The notes: generated by a model not told the origin, from the letters alone. 64,000 bases of DNA from Novosphingobium sp. JCM 18896 (GCF_025938095.1 NZ_JAPCZF010000003.1:558001-622000); one strand, 5' to 3'. Shown: positions 44,854-55,044, counted from the first letter of the stretch. A program made the numbers and translations.

Positions 44854-45609
44854 TCAGGGAGCCAGTTCGAACTGGACCGTGACGTTGACGTTGAGCGCGA
44901 CCTCGCCCGCGGCGATCGGCGCGGGGGCGGCCTGGGCGCGTACCGAATCCATGCGGTACATCACCGGTGAGGGCGGGGAGTAGCCACCGCTCTCGCTGAT
45001 CGAGACCACGCGCACGACCTTGAGCCCGGCGGCGCGGGCATAGAGCTCGGCGCGCGCGCGCGCGGTCTTCACCGCCTCGGTCCGCGCCTCGTCGAGTGCG
45101 GGCTCGGGCTTGTCGAGCATGAAGTTCGGGCCGCTGACCTGGTTGGCGCCGGCCGAGACCAGCGTGTCGATCACCTTGCCGTAGTCGCCCAGCTTGCGCT
45201 GGCGCACCGAAACGCTGTTGCTGACCTGGTAGCCGACGATCTCGGGCGTGCGGTTCTCGATCGAGCCGTCGGGCAGGCGGCGCGGCTCGGCATAGACCGG
45301 GTTGATCGACAGGTTGCTCGTCTGGATGTCGCGATCGGCGATGCCCGCGCGCTTGAGCGAGGCGATGACGCGGTTCATCGCCGCCGAATTGGTCGACAGC
45401 GCCTCGCCCGCGGTCTTGCCCTGGGTGGTCACGCCGGCCTGGAACAGCGCGAGATCGGGCTCGCGTTCGACCTTGCCCTCGGCGCTGACGGTCAGCAGCG
45501 TCGATCCCTGCGCGAGCACCGGCACCGGGCTCGCGGCCTGCTGCGCCAAGACCGGCGTAGAAAGCGCCGTCGCGAGTGCGAGCATGGCGGGGAGGGCAAA
45601 ACGCTTCAT
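44854..45609 (-). CDS. SIMPL (DUF541) domain periplasmic protein
   Basis: 251 aa, AAGGAG before the ATG. Signal peptide MKRFALPAMLALATALSTPVLA. The SIMPL domain covers most of the mature protein: LTVSAEGKVEREPDLALFQAGV, the paired helix ALSTNSAAMNRVIASLKRAGI, DRDIQTSNLSINPVY, VSNSVSVRQRKLGDYGKVID and ALDEARTEAVKTARARAELYARAAGL. In other bacteria SIMPL proteins (e.g. YggE) have been linked to oxidative-stress relief, with the mechanism unknown. It lies between pyrF and trpF on the same strand with gaps of over 60 nt, so it may have its own promoter. Confidence 0.88.
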   Translation of the reverse strand: MKRFALPAMLALATALSTPVLAQQAASPVPVLAQGSTLLTVSAEGKVEREPDLALFQAGVTTQGKTAGEALSTNSAAMNRVIASLKRAGIADRDIQTSNLSINPVYAEPRRLPDGSIENRTPEIVGYQVSNSVSVRQRKLGDYGKVIDTLVSAGANQVSGPNFMLDKPEPALDEARTEAVKTARARAELYARAAGLKVVRVVSISESGGYSPPSPVMYRMDSVRAQAAPAPIAAGEVALNVNVTVQFELAP

Positions 45610-45732
45610 CGAAAATCTCCTTCGTGTGCGACGCGCAACGAACCGGTCCGGGTCTGGTTGCGCGAGGGAATCACATGAAGGATATTGTTCAGTTTAGTTG
45701 ACGCTAAGATGAATAACTCTGCATCCTAGTGA

Positions 45733-46410
45733 TCAGAGCGTTGCCTCGATCGCGCGCGCCGCGGCGAGCGGATCTTCGGCGCGGGTGATCGGGCGGCCGA
45801 TGACGAGCACCGAGGCACCGCCGTCGCGCGCCTCGCGCGGGGTGACCGCGCGCTTCTGGTCGCCGAGCTTGCCGTCGGCCGGGCGCAGGCCGGGGACGAC
45901 GAAATAGCCGTCCTTCCATTGCTTGTGCACGGCGGCGACTTCCTGGCCCGAGCAGACGATGCCGTCGAGCCCGGCCGAATGGGCGAGGTCGGCGAGGCGC
46001 AGGACCTGGTCGTGGGCGCTGCCCGAGACGCCGGTGCGCGCGAGGTCGTTCTCATCGAGGCTGGTCAGCATGGTCACGGCGACGACCTTGCACCGCTCTC
46101 CGGCGGCCGCCTTGGCATCTTCCATCATCGCCCGCCCACCGCTCGCATGGACCGTGACGATCGCCGGTTCGAGGACGTGGATCGACTGCATCGCGCCCGC
46201 GACGGTGTTGGGAATGTCGTGCAGCTTGAGGTCGAGGAAGATCGGCAGACCCAGCTTGGCGATCTCGTGCACGCCGTGATGGCCGTGGGCGCAGAAGAAT
46301 TCGAGGCCGAGCTTCAATCCGCCGATATGGCCGGCAACCTTGCGGGCGAGCGCTTCGGCGGCGTCGAGACGGGGCAGGTCAAGGGCAAGATAGATGGGAT
46401 TTCGCGACAT
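45733..46410 (-). CDS. pyrF: Orotidine 5'-phosphate decarboxylase
   Basis: 225 aa. It decarboxylates OMP to UMP, the last step of pyrimidine synthesis. LALDLPR at the start, Lys33 (GGLKLG) and the DxKxxD catalytic array Asp60-Lys62-Asp65 in LDLKLHDIPNT are intact. PGLRPADGKLGDQKR and VIGRPITRAEDP hold the phosphate. The ATG is 1 nt after the lapA stop, so the two are coupled. The neighbourhood lapA-pyrF-...-trpF is common in sphingomonads. Confidence 0.96.
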   Translation of the reverse strand: MSRNPIYLALDLPRLDAAEALARKVAGHIGGLKLGLEFFCAHGHHGVHEIAKLGLPIFLDLKLHDIPNTVAGAMQSIHVLEPAIVTVHASGGRAMMEDAKAAAGERCKVVAVTMLTSLDENDLARTGVSGSAHDQVLRLADLAHSAGLDGIVCSGQEVAAVHKQWKDGYFVVPGLRPADGKLGDQKRAVTPREARDGGASVLVIGRPITRAEDPLAAARAIEATL

Positions 46411-46411
46411 G

Positions 46412-46741
46412 TCAGGCGGTCGGTTCCTCGGTGGGCTGCGGGGCGGCCTCGAGCTGGGTCGAGGTGGCGATCGGTGGCGCGATGGTGGTGGCGCGCACCG
46501 AGTTTTCGAGTGCGGCGACCCGGCGCTGCCAGCGCCACTTGCCGGCGCGATGGTAGAGCCACATCGGCCCTGCGCCGAGCGCGAAGAACACCAGTGCGAT
46601 CACGCCGACGGGCCACTGGAAATAGATGTAGCCGCTGGCGAGCGGCCAGATGTTCACCGGCGCGCGTTCCCAATTCATCGCGATGAAGGCGACGAGGACC
46701 ACGGTGGCCACGATCCAGATCAGGGTGCGGATAAGCTGCAC
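46412..46741 (-). CDS. lapA: LapA (DUF1049) domain membrane protein
   Basis: 109 aa. Two membrane helices (IRTLIWIVATVVLVAFIAMNW and VGVIALVFFALGAGPMWLY) enclose a short loop, followed by a basic cytosolic region with a short coiled coil (RVAALENSVRATT) and a Thr/Pro/Glu-rich tail. In E. coli LapA works with LapB to control LpxC and so lipopolysaccharide levels. No lapB is beside it. It heads the lapA-pyrF unit. Confidence 0.83.
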   Translation of the reverse strand: MQLIRTLIWIVATVVLVAFIAMNWERAPVNIWPLASGYIYFQWPVGVIALVFFALGAGPMWLYHRAGKWRWQRRVAALENSVRATTIAPPIATSTQLEAAPQPTEEPTA

Positions 46742-46822
46742 GTCCCGTCTCCTCTTTCCCTCGGACTAACGTGGGATGCTAGCAAGATTGCGCGGTAAGG
46801 GAAGGGTTTGGGCGCAATAGTT

Positions 46823-46846
46823 CCGCCCCGAGCGAACTCGGGGCGG
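46823..46846 (-). terminator. Strong hairpin after purB without a T-run
   Basis: CCGCCCCGAG (46823-46832) and CTCGGGGCGG (46837-46846) form a perfect 10-bp stem with a TTCG/CGAA tetraloop, 12 nt after the purB stop. The following minus-strand sequence is AACTATTG, so it lacks a real U-tract. It may stabilise the 3' end or aid Rho-dependent termination. Confidence 0.5.
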
Positions 46847-46857
46847 GGTAGGTCAGA

Positions 46858-48171
<1,314 letters not shown>

Positions 48172-48312
48172 GTTCGACTCCGATATTGGGGAATGGCTGA
48201 TTGATCGGGGGCGCTAGGGATGGTGGCCCCGGAAGGCAAGGGGAAGCGCCTGCGGAGCGGTTCGGCTGCTATGGTCAGGCCCGAACGATTCGGATCAGAG
48301 GAGACCACGCCC

Positions 48313-48633
48313 ATGTTCATCGCCATGAACCGCTTCCAGGTGATCCGCGGCGAGGAGGCGGCGTTCAAGGACGTCTGGCTCTCGCGCGACAGCCATCTCG
48401 ACGGCGTGCCCGGCTTCGTCGAATTCCACCTGCTGCGCGGGCCCGAGGCCGAGGACCACACGCTCTACGCCTCGCACACGATCTGGCGCTCGAAGGCCGA
48501 CTTCGAGGAATGGACGCGCTCGGAAGCCTTCCGCAAGGCGCATGCCGGCGCCGGCGGCAACAAGCCGCTCTACCTCGGCCACCCGCGGTTCGAGGGTTTC
48601 GAGGTGATCCAGACCGTGGGGGCGGGCGACTAG
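48313..48633 (+). CDS. IsdG/ABM-family monooxygenase, probable heme-degrading
   Basis: 106 aa. The start at 48313 has GAGGAG 9 nt upstream. It has the small dimeric alpha/beta-barrel fold of antibiotic biosynthesis monooxygenases. Asn6 (AMNRF), Trp67 (FEEWTRS) and His77 (RKAHAG) fall exactly at the positions of the IsdG catalytic triad, which degrades heme and frees iron. The spacing supports a heme-degrading role over a plain ABM function. No heme transport genes are adjacent. Convergent with the luciferase-like gene, with a hairpin between. Confidence 0.83.
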   Translation: MFIAMNRFQVIRGEEAAFKDVWLSRDSHLDGVPGFVEFHLLRGPEAEDHTLYASHTIWRSKADFEEWTRSEAFRKAHAGAGGNKPLYLGHPRFEGFEVIQTVGAGD

Positions 48634-48647
48634 GTCGAACCAGCGTC

Positions 48648-48667
48648 GTCCCCGCTTTCGCGGGGAC
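48648..48667. repeat. GTCCCCGC-tttc-GCGGGGAC hairpin
   Basis: A perfect 8-bp inverted repeat with a TTTC loop (GAAA on the other strand) in the 44-nt gap between two convergent genes. It resembles half of the palindromic REP-like elements elsewhere in the window (GAAA-loop hairpins at 55080 onward). No T-run follows. Confidence 0.6.
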
Positions 48668-48677
48668 GAAGTGGAAC

Positions 48678-49655
48678 TCAACGAAACGCTGGCAGCACTT
48701 CGGTTTCGAACAGCTTGAGGCTGTCCCAGGCGGCCTGGATCGGCATGCCGCCGCAGAGCGGGTGGAACTGCGCCACGGCCATCGGCGCGGCCTTGAGCTG
48801 CGCGACGTATTCCTCTGGCGTGACGATATGATAGAAATTCGCCCCGCGCAGTTCCTCGACGTTGGGGAACGGATCGTAGGGCGTGTCCTCGCCGGCGGCC
48901 ACGCGCCAGGCGGCATAGGCGTTGGTCTCGTGCAGGAAGGATTCGCCCATCGCCGCCCAGCCGGCGTCGATGTCCTTGGCCAGCGCGGTCACCTGGGCGC
49001 TGCCGCCACCCATGCCCGGGCCGGGATCGGTCTTGCCGAGCTTGAGCATCTCGTCGCGGTAGAATTCCCAGAACTTCGCCTCGCTCGGCACGAAGCCATC
49101 GGCGATGCGCGCGGCGCGGCGCGCGGCTGGCTCGCTGGCGCCGCCCATGATGACCTTGGGGCCGCCCGGACGGACCGGGGCGGGGGTGACGTGGACCGTG
49201 CGGCCGCGATATTCGAAAGGCTCGCCGGCGAAGGCGGCCTTGAGCGTGTTGACCACCTCGGTCACGCGCTTGGGCCGCTCCTTGATCGGCACGTCGAACA
49301 TGGCGAACTCGCTCGGCGCGTAACCGCCGGCGACGATCAGGTCGACGCGGCCGTTGGTGATGTTGTCGAGCACGCAGAAGTCTTCGGCCAGACGAAGCGG
49401 ATCGTGGAACGGCGCGATCGTCGCGGCGGTGCTGAAGCGCACGTTCTTGGAGCGCGCGGCCATGGCGGCGATGATCAGCTGCGGGCTGGGAATATAGCCG
49501 TCTTCCGAACCGTGATGCTCCGAGACCGAGATCGAGGCGGGAATGCCCAGGCCGTCGGCCCATTCGGCAATGTCCATTGCGGCGGCATAGCGCTCGGCCA
49601 TGGTCGTGCCGGCAAAGGCCGGATTGCGGAAGTCGAAGCGCATGGAAAGGAACAT
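48678..49655 (-). CDS. Luciferase-like monooxygenase (LLM) class flavin oxidoreductase
   Basis: 325 aa. The (beta/alpha)8 barrel of the bacterial luciferase family: ISVSEHHGSEDGYIPSPQLIIAAMAARSKN, TIAPFHDPLRLAEDFCVLDNITNGR, VAGGYAPSEFAMF, KVIMGGASEPAARRAARIADGF. These enzymes use reduced FMN or F420 and oxygen to oxidise aldehydes, alkanesulfonates or other substrates. The substrate cannot be told. A GGGAG site lies before the ATG at 49655. It follows the NRDE gene by 33 nt in the same direction. Confidence 0.85.
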   Translation of the reverse strand: MFLSMRFDFRNPAFAGTTMAERYAAAMDIAEWADGLGIPASISVSEHHGSEDGYIPSPQLIIAAMAARSKNVRFSTAATIAPFHDPLRLAEDFCVLDNITNGRVDLIVAGGYAPSEFAMFDVPIKERPKRVTEVVNTLKAAFAGEPFEYRGRTVHVTPAPVRPGGPKVIMGGASEPAARRAARIADGFVPSEAKFWEFYRDEMLKLGKTDPGPGMGGGSAQVTALAKDIDAGWAAMGESFLHETNAYAAWRVAAGEDTPYDPFPNVEELRGANFYHIVTPEEYVAQLKAAPMAVAQFHPLCGGMPIQAAWDSLKLFETEVLPAFR

Positions 49656-49688
49656 GGATGGCTCTCCCTCTGGGCCGGCCCTTTCACC

Positions 49689-50438
49689 CTACCAGGCGAA
49701 GGTCAGCGTGGTTTCCCCGGTGCTCTCGCTCGCGGACGAGAAGCGCCGTTCGATGATCGTGCCCCGTCCGTCCCGATCCACCGCGACGACCGTGGAGCAG
49801 CGCGTGCCGTAGACGGCGTCGCGGATGAACACGGGCGTTTCGGGCGCCTCGCGCGGCACGTCGGACGGTTCGCGCGGGGGGAGGCCTACATCAGCAAGGT
49901 CCTCATTGCGCAGCGCTGAGAACAGCGGTCCGAAATCATCGCCGCTGCGATTGAGCCAATCGAGCAGCGCGCCCTTGAGCTGAAGCGTCTTGGGCCAGGG
50001 CTCGTCGAGCTGGCCGTTGGACAGACCGTAGATGCCGTGGGCGAGGTGGGTGCGGATGTCCTCGGGGCGGTTCGAGAGGAAATGCGCCGTATCGCGATTC
50101 GCGAAGATCAGGTTGAACGGATTGAAGTCCTGCAGCCGCGCCGTGGCGGGATCGGCATAGGTGCCCTGGCCGGTGAGCAAGTCGGTCACGAGCGCCCCGC
50201 GCGAGGCGCGATCAGGCTCGGGCCCGCCGTAGCCGCGCAGGTTGGTGACCAGCGCGAAGCGGCCCGCGGGTGCTACCCCGAGCCAGGTCCCGCCCGACTT
50301 GAGATCGCGGCCGGCGAGCATGCCGTTGTCCCAGGGGGCCAGCGGCGCGGCAGGGCGCTCGTGGAATTCGTCGCGGTTGCCCACGGCGACGAGCAGCCAC
50401 TTGGGATGCGCCTGCCAGGCGAAAGCGGCTACGCACAT
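49689..50438 (-). CDS. NRDE (TANGO2-like) family protein
   Basis: 249 aa. The NRDE motif is at 21-24 (VGNRDEFHERPA), with Cys2 after the start Met, as in Ntn-hydrolase-like members. GGTWLGVAPAGRFALVTNLRG and YGLSNGQLDEPWPK are family marks. TANGO2/NRDE homologues bind or move heme in some organisms; others are thought to be hydrolases. The neighbouring IsdG-like gene at 48.3 kb makes a heme link tempting but unproven. The ATG is 1 nt after the radC stop, so it is coupled to radC. Confidence 0.82.
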   Translation of the reverse strand: MCVAAFAWQAHPKWLLVAVGNRDEFHERPAAPLAPWDNGMLAGRDLKSGGTWLGVAPAGRFALVTNLRGYGGPEPDRASRGALVTDLLTGQGTYADPATARLQDFNPFNLIFANRDTAHFLSNRPEDIRTHLAHGIYGLSNGQLDEPWPKTLQLKGALLDWLNRSGDDFGPLFSALRNEDLADVGLPPREPSDVPREAPETPVFIRDAVYGTRCSTVVAVDRDGRGTIIERRFSSASESTGETTLTFAW

Positions 50439-50439
50439 G

Positions 50440-51186
50440 TCAAATCAGCCCCTTGGCCTTGAGCGAGACGTGTCCCTCGCGGCCGATGATGACGTGATCG
50501 TGGACGACGATGTTGAGCAAGCGGCCGGCCTCGGCGATCTGGTTGGTGATCTGGATGTCGGCGCGGCTCGGCTGGGGCGAGCCCGAGGGGTGGTTGTGCA
50601 CGAGGATCAGCGCGGTCGCGCCGAGGTCGAGCGCGCGGCGGATCACCTCGCGCGGGTGGATCGCCGCCTCATCGATCGAGCCGTCGCCGACATGGTCGTC
50701 CTGGATCAGCATGTTCTGGTGGTTGAGATAGAGCACGCGCACGCGCTCGACCGTCAGGTGTGCCATGTCGATCGTCAGATAGTCGATCAGCGCCTGCCAC
50801 GATCCGAGCACCGGCTGCTCGCGCACCTGCGCCCGTGCGAGCCGGCGGGCCGAGAGCGCGACGATCTTGAGCGCGGCGGCGCTGGTCTCGCCCATGCCCG
50901 GATGCTTGGATAGCGCGGTCGCATCGGCGTTGAGCACGCCGGCGAGGCCGCCGAAGCGCTGGATCAGCGCGCGCGCCAGCGGCTTGACGTCGCGGCGCGG
51001 GATCGCGGTCATCAGCAGGTATTCGATGACCTCGTGATCGGCCAGCGCCTCGGCCCCGCCGTCGAGCAGGCGCTTGCGCAGGCGGGCGCGATGCCCCTCG
51101 GCGCCATGGGCCGGAGAATCGGCCGCGGGCCGCGGTTCCCGTTCAGGAAAGAGTTCGCTGGTCTCTGCCATGGGTAGGCGATGCAT
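50440..51186 (-). CDS. radC: RadC family JAB-domain protein
   Basis: 248 aa from ATG 51186 (GGGAAAGGC upstream); ATG 51171 is an alternative. An N-terminal helix-hairpin-helix region (about 45-110; HPGMGETSAAALKIV) precedes the JAB1/MPN domain with metal ligands in VHNHPSG (His197, His199) and Asp210. Despite the name, a direct repair role has not been proven for the family. It is divergent from ydbH, with 35 nt between the start codons. Confidence 0.9.
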   Translation of the reverse strand: MHRLPMAETSELFPEREPRPAADSPAHGAEGHRARLRKRLLDGGAEALADHEVIEYLLMTAIPRRDVKPLARALIQRFGGLAGVLNADATALSKHPGMGETSAAALKIVALSARRLARAQVREQPVLGSWQALIDYLTIDMAHLTVERVRVLYLNHQNMLIQDDHVGDGSIDEAAIHPREVIRRALDLGATALILVHNHPSGSPQPSRADIQITNQIAEAGRLLNIVVHDHVIIGREGHVSLKAKGLI

Positions 51187-51221
51187 TGCCTTTCCCGGCC
51201 GTGCGCGCAAGTGTGGGGCGA

Positions 51222-54200
51222 ATGGCGCAAGCAGACGACGATCAGCCGCCCTCGGACGAGGCACCGGCGCGCCGACGGCGCTGGCCGCTCGTGCTGGCCG
51301 GGGCCGTGGGCCTGATCTTCCTGGTCCTGGTGGCGCTGTGGTTCTCGCGCGAGCGCATCGTCGGCAACGTCATCGCCGGTCAGCTCGAAACCTATGGCCT
51401 GCCCGCGACCTACAAGATCGAATCGATCGGCCCGCGCCGGCAAGTGCTGCGCGACGTCGTCGTCGGCGATCCCGCGCATCCCGACCTGACGATAGAGCGC
51501 GTCGAGACCGAGATCACCGCCCGTTTCGGCGCGCCGATCATCAGCGGCGTTACCCTGGTGCGCCCGCGGCTCTATGGGCGCTATGCCAAAGGCAAGCTGA
51601 GCTTCGGCGCGCTCGACAAGGTGCTGTTCGCCGGTGAGAGCAAGGAGCCATTCCGCCTGCCCGACATGGCCCTGACGCTGGTCGATGGTCGCGGGCTGAT
51701 CGAGAGCGACTATGGTCCGGTCGGTCTCAAGGTCGAAGGGCAGGGCAAGCTGCGCGGCGGTTTTGCGGGTGCCTTTGCGGCAATTGCGCCCAAGCTCGCG
51801 ATACAGGGCTGCGAGGCCGAGCACGCCTCGCTCTACGGCCAGGTCAAGATCGAGGGCGAGAAGCCTCGCTTCGTCGGACCGCTGCGCCTCGGCAGGCTGG
51901 CCTGCCGCGACGGATTGATGCTCGCCGATGCCGGGATCGAACTCGACGCCACGGCCGACAAGCCGCTCGATGGTGTCGAGGGCCAGGCCGGGCTGCGCAG
52001 CGGCGCCCTGGCCTATGGCACGACGCGGCTGGCCGATGCCGGCGGCAGCCTGCGCTTCACCTGGCGCAAGCAGGCGCTGACCGCGCGCTACGACGTCAAG
52101 GGGCGCGGACTGGCGACGCCGCAGGCCGCCGCGGCGATGCTGGGCACGGCCGGCGTGCTGCGCCAGTCGGCAAGCCGGCTCGAACTCGAAGGCCAGCTTT
52201 CGGGCGAGGGGCTGCGGCTGGGGCAGGATCTCGATTCGACCCTGGCCGCGGCGCAGCGCTCATCGGCGGGAACGCTGGCCGCGCCGCTGCTCGGCCAGAT
52301 GCGCACGGCGCTGCAGCGCGAAGGGCAGGGCAGCCGGCTGGCCGCGAGCTATATCCTGCGCCGTGCGGGGCCGGCGACCAATGTCGTCGTGCCCCAGGCG
52401 ACATTGCAGGGCGGTAGTGGCGCGACCCTGCTGGCGATCTCGCGCTTCCAGCTGACGGCAGACGGTCGCCCGGCGCCGCGCCTGGCGGGCAATTTTGCCA
52501 CGGGCGGGGCGGGGCTGCCGCAGATCACCGGACGGCTCGAGCGCCAGCCCGGCGGCCGTCTGGTCACGCGCATGACCATGGCCGAATACCGGTCTGGCGA
52601 CGCGAAGATCGCGCTGCCGCGGGTGACGCTGGTGCAACTCGCCGACGGTGCGCTGGGCTTTGCCGGCGAGGCGCGGCTTTCGGGGGCCTTACCGGGTGGC
52701 CATGCCGAGAATCTCGTGCTGCCGCTCGAGGGCAATTGGCGGGCCGGCACCGGGCTCGCTGCCTGGCGGAACTGCACCGCGCTGCGATTCGATCGGCTGG
52801 CCCTGGCCAATCTGACCTTCGAACGCCGCGGCCTGACCTTGTGCCCGCCCGGCGGCGGCGCGATTCTCGCCGTGGGGCCGCAGGGTTTGCGGATCGCCGC
52901 GGGGGCGCCGTCGGTCGATCTCGTCGGCAAGCTTGGGGCGAGCCCGATCCGGCTGCGCTCGGGACCGGTCGGCTTCGCCTATCCGGGCATCCTGGCGGCG
53001 CGCGCGCTCGATATCGAGCTCGGGCCGACGGCCACGGCCTCGCGCTTCCGAATCGCTAACCTGTCCGCACGGATCGGCCAGGATGTCGCTGGGACTTTCG
53101 CCGGGGTCGACGTGCGGCTCGCGGCGGTGCCGCTCGACGTGCTCGACGCGGCCGGACAATGGCGCTTTGTCGGCGGTCGGCTGGCGCTGACCGGTGCGAG
53201 CTTCCGGCTCGAGGATCGCCAGCTCGATGACCGTTTCCGCCCGCTGGTCGCGCAGGGCGCCGAACTGACCCTGGCCAACAATGTCATCGACGCCGTCGCG
53301 ACCTTGCGCGAGCCGGCGAGCAGCCGTGAGGTCGTGCGCACGACGATCCGCCACGATCTCAACTCCGCGCGCGGCCATGCCGATCTCGCGGTGGCGGGCA
53401 TTCGCTTCGACAACCAACTCCAGCCCGATACGCTGACCGCGCTCGCGCTCGGCGTCATTGCCAATGCCAAGGGCGACGTCCGCGGTCAGGGCCGCATCGA
53501 CTGGACCGCCGAACGGGTGACCAGCACGGGGGCGTTCACCACCGATTCGCTCGATTTCGCTGCGGCCTTCGGGCCGGTCAAAGGCGCGTCGGGAACGATC
53601 CATTTCACCGACCTGCTCGGCATGGTCACCGCGCCCGACCAGCAGATCCGCATCGCCTCGATCAACCCCGGCATCGAGGTCAACGACGGCGTGCTGACCT
53701 ATGAGATGCGGCCCGACCTGCTTCTCGTCGTCAAAGGTGGGGCCTGGCCCTTCCTCGACGGCACCCTGACCCTGCTGCCGGTCAACATGCGCATGGGCGT
53801 GGCAGAGGTACGGCGCTACACCTTGATGATCGAAGGGCTAAACGCCGCGCGCTTTGTCGAACGGATGGAACTGGCCAATCTCTCCGCTACCGGCATTTTT
53901 GACGGCACCCTGCCGCTGGTCTTCGACGAGAACGGCGGGCGCATCGACGGCGGCCAGCTCAAGTCGCGCGCGCCGGGCGGCAACGTCTCCTACGTCGGCG
54001 CGCTGACCTACAAGGACCTGTCGGCCATGGCGAACTTCGCCTTCGACGCGCTCAAGTCGCTCGACTACCGCGACATGGAGATCGGCATGAACGGCGCGCT
54101 CGAGGGCGAGATCATCACGCGCGTGCAGTTCTCGGGCATCCGCCAGGGTTCGGGGACCAAGCGCAACTTCCTGACCGACCGCATCGCCAAGCTGCCGATC

Positions 54201-54383
54201 CGCTTCAACGTCAACGTGCGCGCGCCGTTCTTCCAGCTCGCCTCGACCTTCCGCTCGTTCTACGACCCCGCCTATGTCCGCGATCCGCGCTCGCTGGGCC
54301 TGATGGACGCCAACGGCCGGCCGATCGTGCTGCCCGCTTCACCGCCGAATGTTCAGCCTCCAGAAAGCGCTCCCAAGCCATGA
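51222..54383 (+). CDS. ydbH: YdbH-family AsmA-like intermembrane phospholipid transport protein
   Basis: 1053 aa. A short basic N-terminus, then one membrane helix (WPLVLAGAVGLIFLVLVALWF, about 22-42), then about 1000 residues of repeated beta strands (AsmA-like/DctA-YdbH domain) forming a periplasmic lipid-binding groove. The conserved C-terminal third (LDFAAAFGPVKGASGTIHFTDL, LPVNMRMGVAEVRRYTLMIEG, FNVNVRAPFFQLASTFRSFYDP) is diagnostic. In E. coli YdbH bridges the envelope with the lipoprotein YnbE and moves phospholipids to the outer membrane, redundantly with TamB and YhdP. The stop overlaps a possible ynbE start (ATGA). Confidence 0.9.
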   Translation: MAQADDDQPPSDEAPARRRRWPLVLAGAVGLIFLVLVALWFSRERIVGNVIAGQLETYGLPATYKIESIGPRRQVLRDVVVGDPAHPDLTIERVETEITARFGAPIISGVTLVRPRLYGRYAKGKLSFGALDKVLFAGESKEPFRLPDMALTLVDGRGLIESDYGPVGLKVEGQGKLRGGFAGAFAAIAPKLAIQGCEAEHASLYGQVKIEGEKPRFVGPLRLGRLACRDGLMLADAGIELDATADKPLDGVEGQAGLRSGALAYGTTRLADAGGSLRFTWRKQALTARYDVKGRGLATPQAAAAMLGTAGVLRQSASRLELEGQLSGEGLRLGQDLDSTLAAAQRSSAGTLAAPLLGQMRTALQREGQGSRLAASYILRRAGPATNVVVPQATLQGGSGATLLAISRFQLTADGRPAPRLAGNFATGGAGLPQITGRLERQPGGRLVTRMTMAEYRSGDAKIALPRVTLVQLADGALGFAGEARLSGALPGGHAENLVLPLEGNWRAGTGLAAWRNCTALRFDRLALANLTFERRGLTLCPPGGGAILAVGPQGLRIAAGAPSVDLVGKLGASPIRLRSGPVGFAYPGILAARALDIELGPTATASRFRIANLSARIGQDVAGTFAGVDVRLAAVPLDVLDAAGQWRFVGGRLALTGASFRLEDRQLDDRFRPLVAQGAELTLANNVIDAVATLREPASSREVVRTTIRHDLNSARGHADLAVAGIRFDNQLQPDTLTALALGVIANAKGDVRGQGRIDWTAERVTSTGAFTTDSLDFAAAFGPVKGASGTIHFTDLLGMVTAPDQQIRIASINPGIEVNDGVLTYEMRPDLLLVVKGGAWPFLDGTLTLLPVNMRMGVAEVRRYTLMIEGLNAARFVERMELANLSATGIFDGTLPLVFDENGGRIDGGQLKSRAPGGNVSYVGALTYKDLSAMANFAFDALKSLDYRDMEIGMNGALEGEIITRVQFSGIRQGSGTKRNFLTDRIAKLPIRFNVNVRAPFFQLASTFRSFYDPAYVRDPRSLGLMDANGRPIVLPASPPNVQPPESAPKP

Positions 54384-54430
54384 TGTGCCCCGGATTGACC
54401 AACCAGTTCCAGGCTGCGAGACAGCACGAC

Positions 54431-54658
54431 ATGCAGTCGAACGGGCAGGATACAGGGTGGTTCAGCCCGCGCGCGTGGCGAAACACGGGCGTTCTGGCGA
54501 TGCTGATGGCGGCATCGATGCTTTCGGGATGTATCTCGGTCACCGCACCGGACAAGCCGATCGTCATCGAGCTCAACATCAACATCAAGCAGGAAGTCAT
54601 CTACCGGCTGTCGCAGGACGCCAAGGATACGATCGAGAGCAATTCGGGGATTTTCTGA
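54431..54658 (+). CDS. ynbE: YnbE-like outer-membrane lipoprotein
   Basis: 75 aa from ATG 54431. The signal region ends in lipobox LSGC, giving lipid-modified Cys34. The mature part, APDKPIVIELNINIKQEVIY through LSQDAKDTIESNSGIF, matches E. coli YnbE closely in layout. YnbE is the outer-membrane partner of YdbH and stacks as a beta sheet on its end. An ATG at 54380 overlapping the ydbH stop would lengthen the signal to 50 residues, which is too long. The stop overlaps the ydbL start (TGATG). Confidence 0.87.
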   Translation: MQSNGQDTGWFSPRAWRNTGVLAMLMAASMLSGCISVTAPDKPIVIELNINIKQEVIYRLSQDAKDTIESNSGIF

Positions 54659-55044
54659 TGCGTGCTTTCTCTCTCAAGCCTCTGCTGCTCGGTGCGGCGC
54701 TGCTCGGCCTGACGACGGGTGCGGCGATCGCGGAACCGCGCGATCCGGCCTATGCCGCGGCGCGCGCGGCGGGCCAGGTGGGCGAGAAGATGGACGGCTA
54801 TCTCGGCGTCATCGGCGGCGGCAGCCCGGCGCTGCGCGCGATGGTCGACGATCTCAACATCAAGCGCCGCGCGGTCTATTCGCAGAAGGCCCAGGCGCAG
54901 CGCGCGACGGTGGAGGAATATGCCTTCACTTCGGGCTGCCTGCTGATCGGCCAGACCGCACCGGGGGAAAAGTATCAGGCGCCCGACGGCTCCTGGCAGA
55001 CCCGCGGCGGCGGTGCCCCGCAGCGCGATGCGCGCTGTCCGTAA
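54658..55044 (+). CDS. ydbL: YdbL-like periplasmic protein (DUF1318)
   Basis: 128 aa. Signal peptide LKPLLLGAALLGLTTGAAIA. The mature part has AAGQVGEKMDGYLGVIGGG, MVDDLNIKRRAVYSQKAQAQ and TVEEYAFTSGCLLIGQTAPGEKY, the DUF1318 pattern. In E. coli YdbL prevents faulty stacking of YnbE on YdbH, acting like a chaperone. The start overlaps the ynbE stop. Together the three overlapping genes form a complete ydbH-ynbE-ydbL operon. Confidence 0.88.
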   Translation: MRAFSLKPLLLGAALLGLTTGAAIAEPRDPAYAAARAAGQVGEKMDGYLGVIGGGSPALRAMVDDLNIKRRAVYSQKAQAQRATVEEYAFTSGCLLIGQTAPGEKYQAPDGSWQTRGGGAPQRDARCP

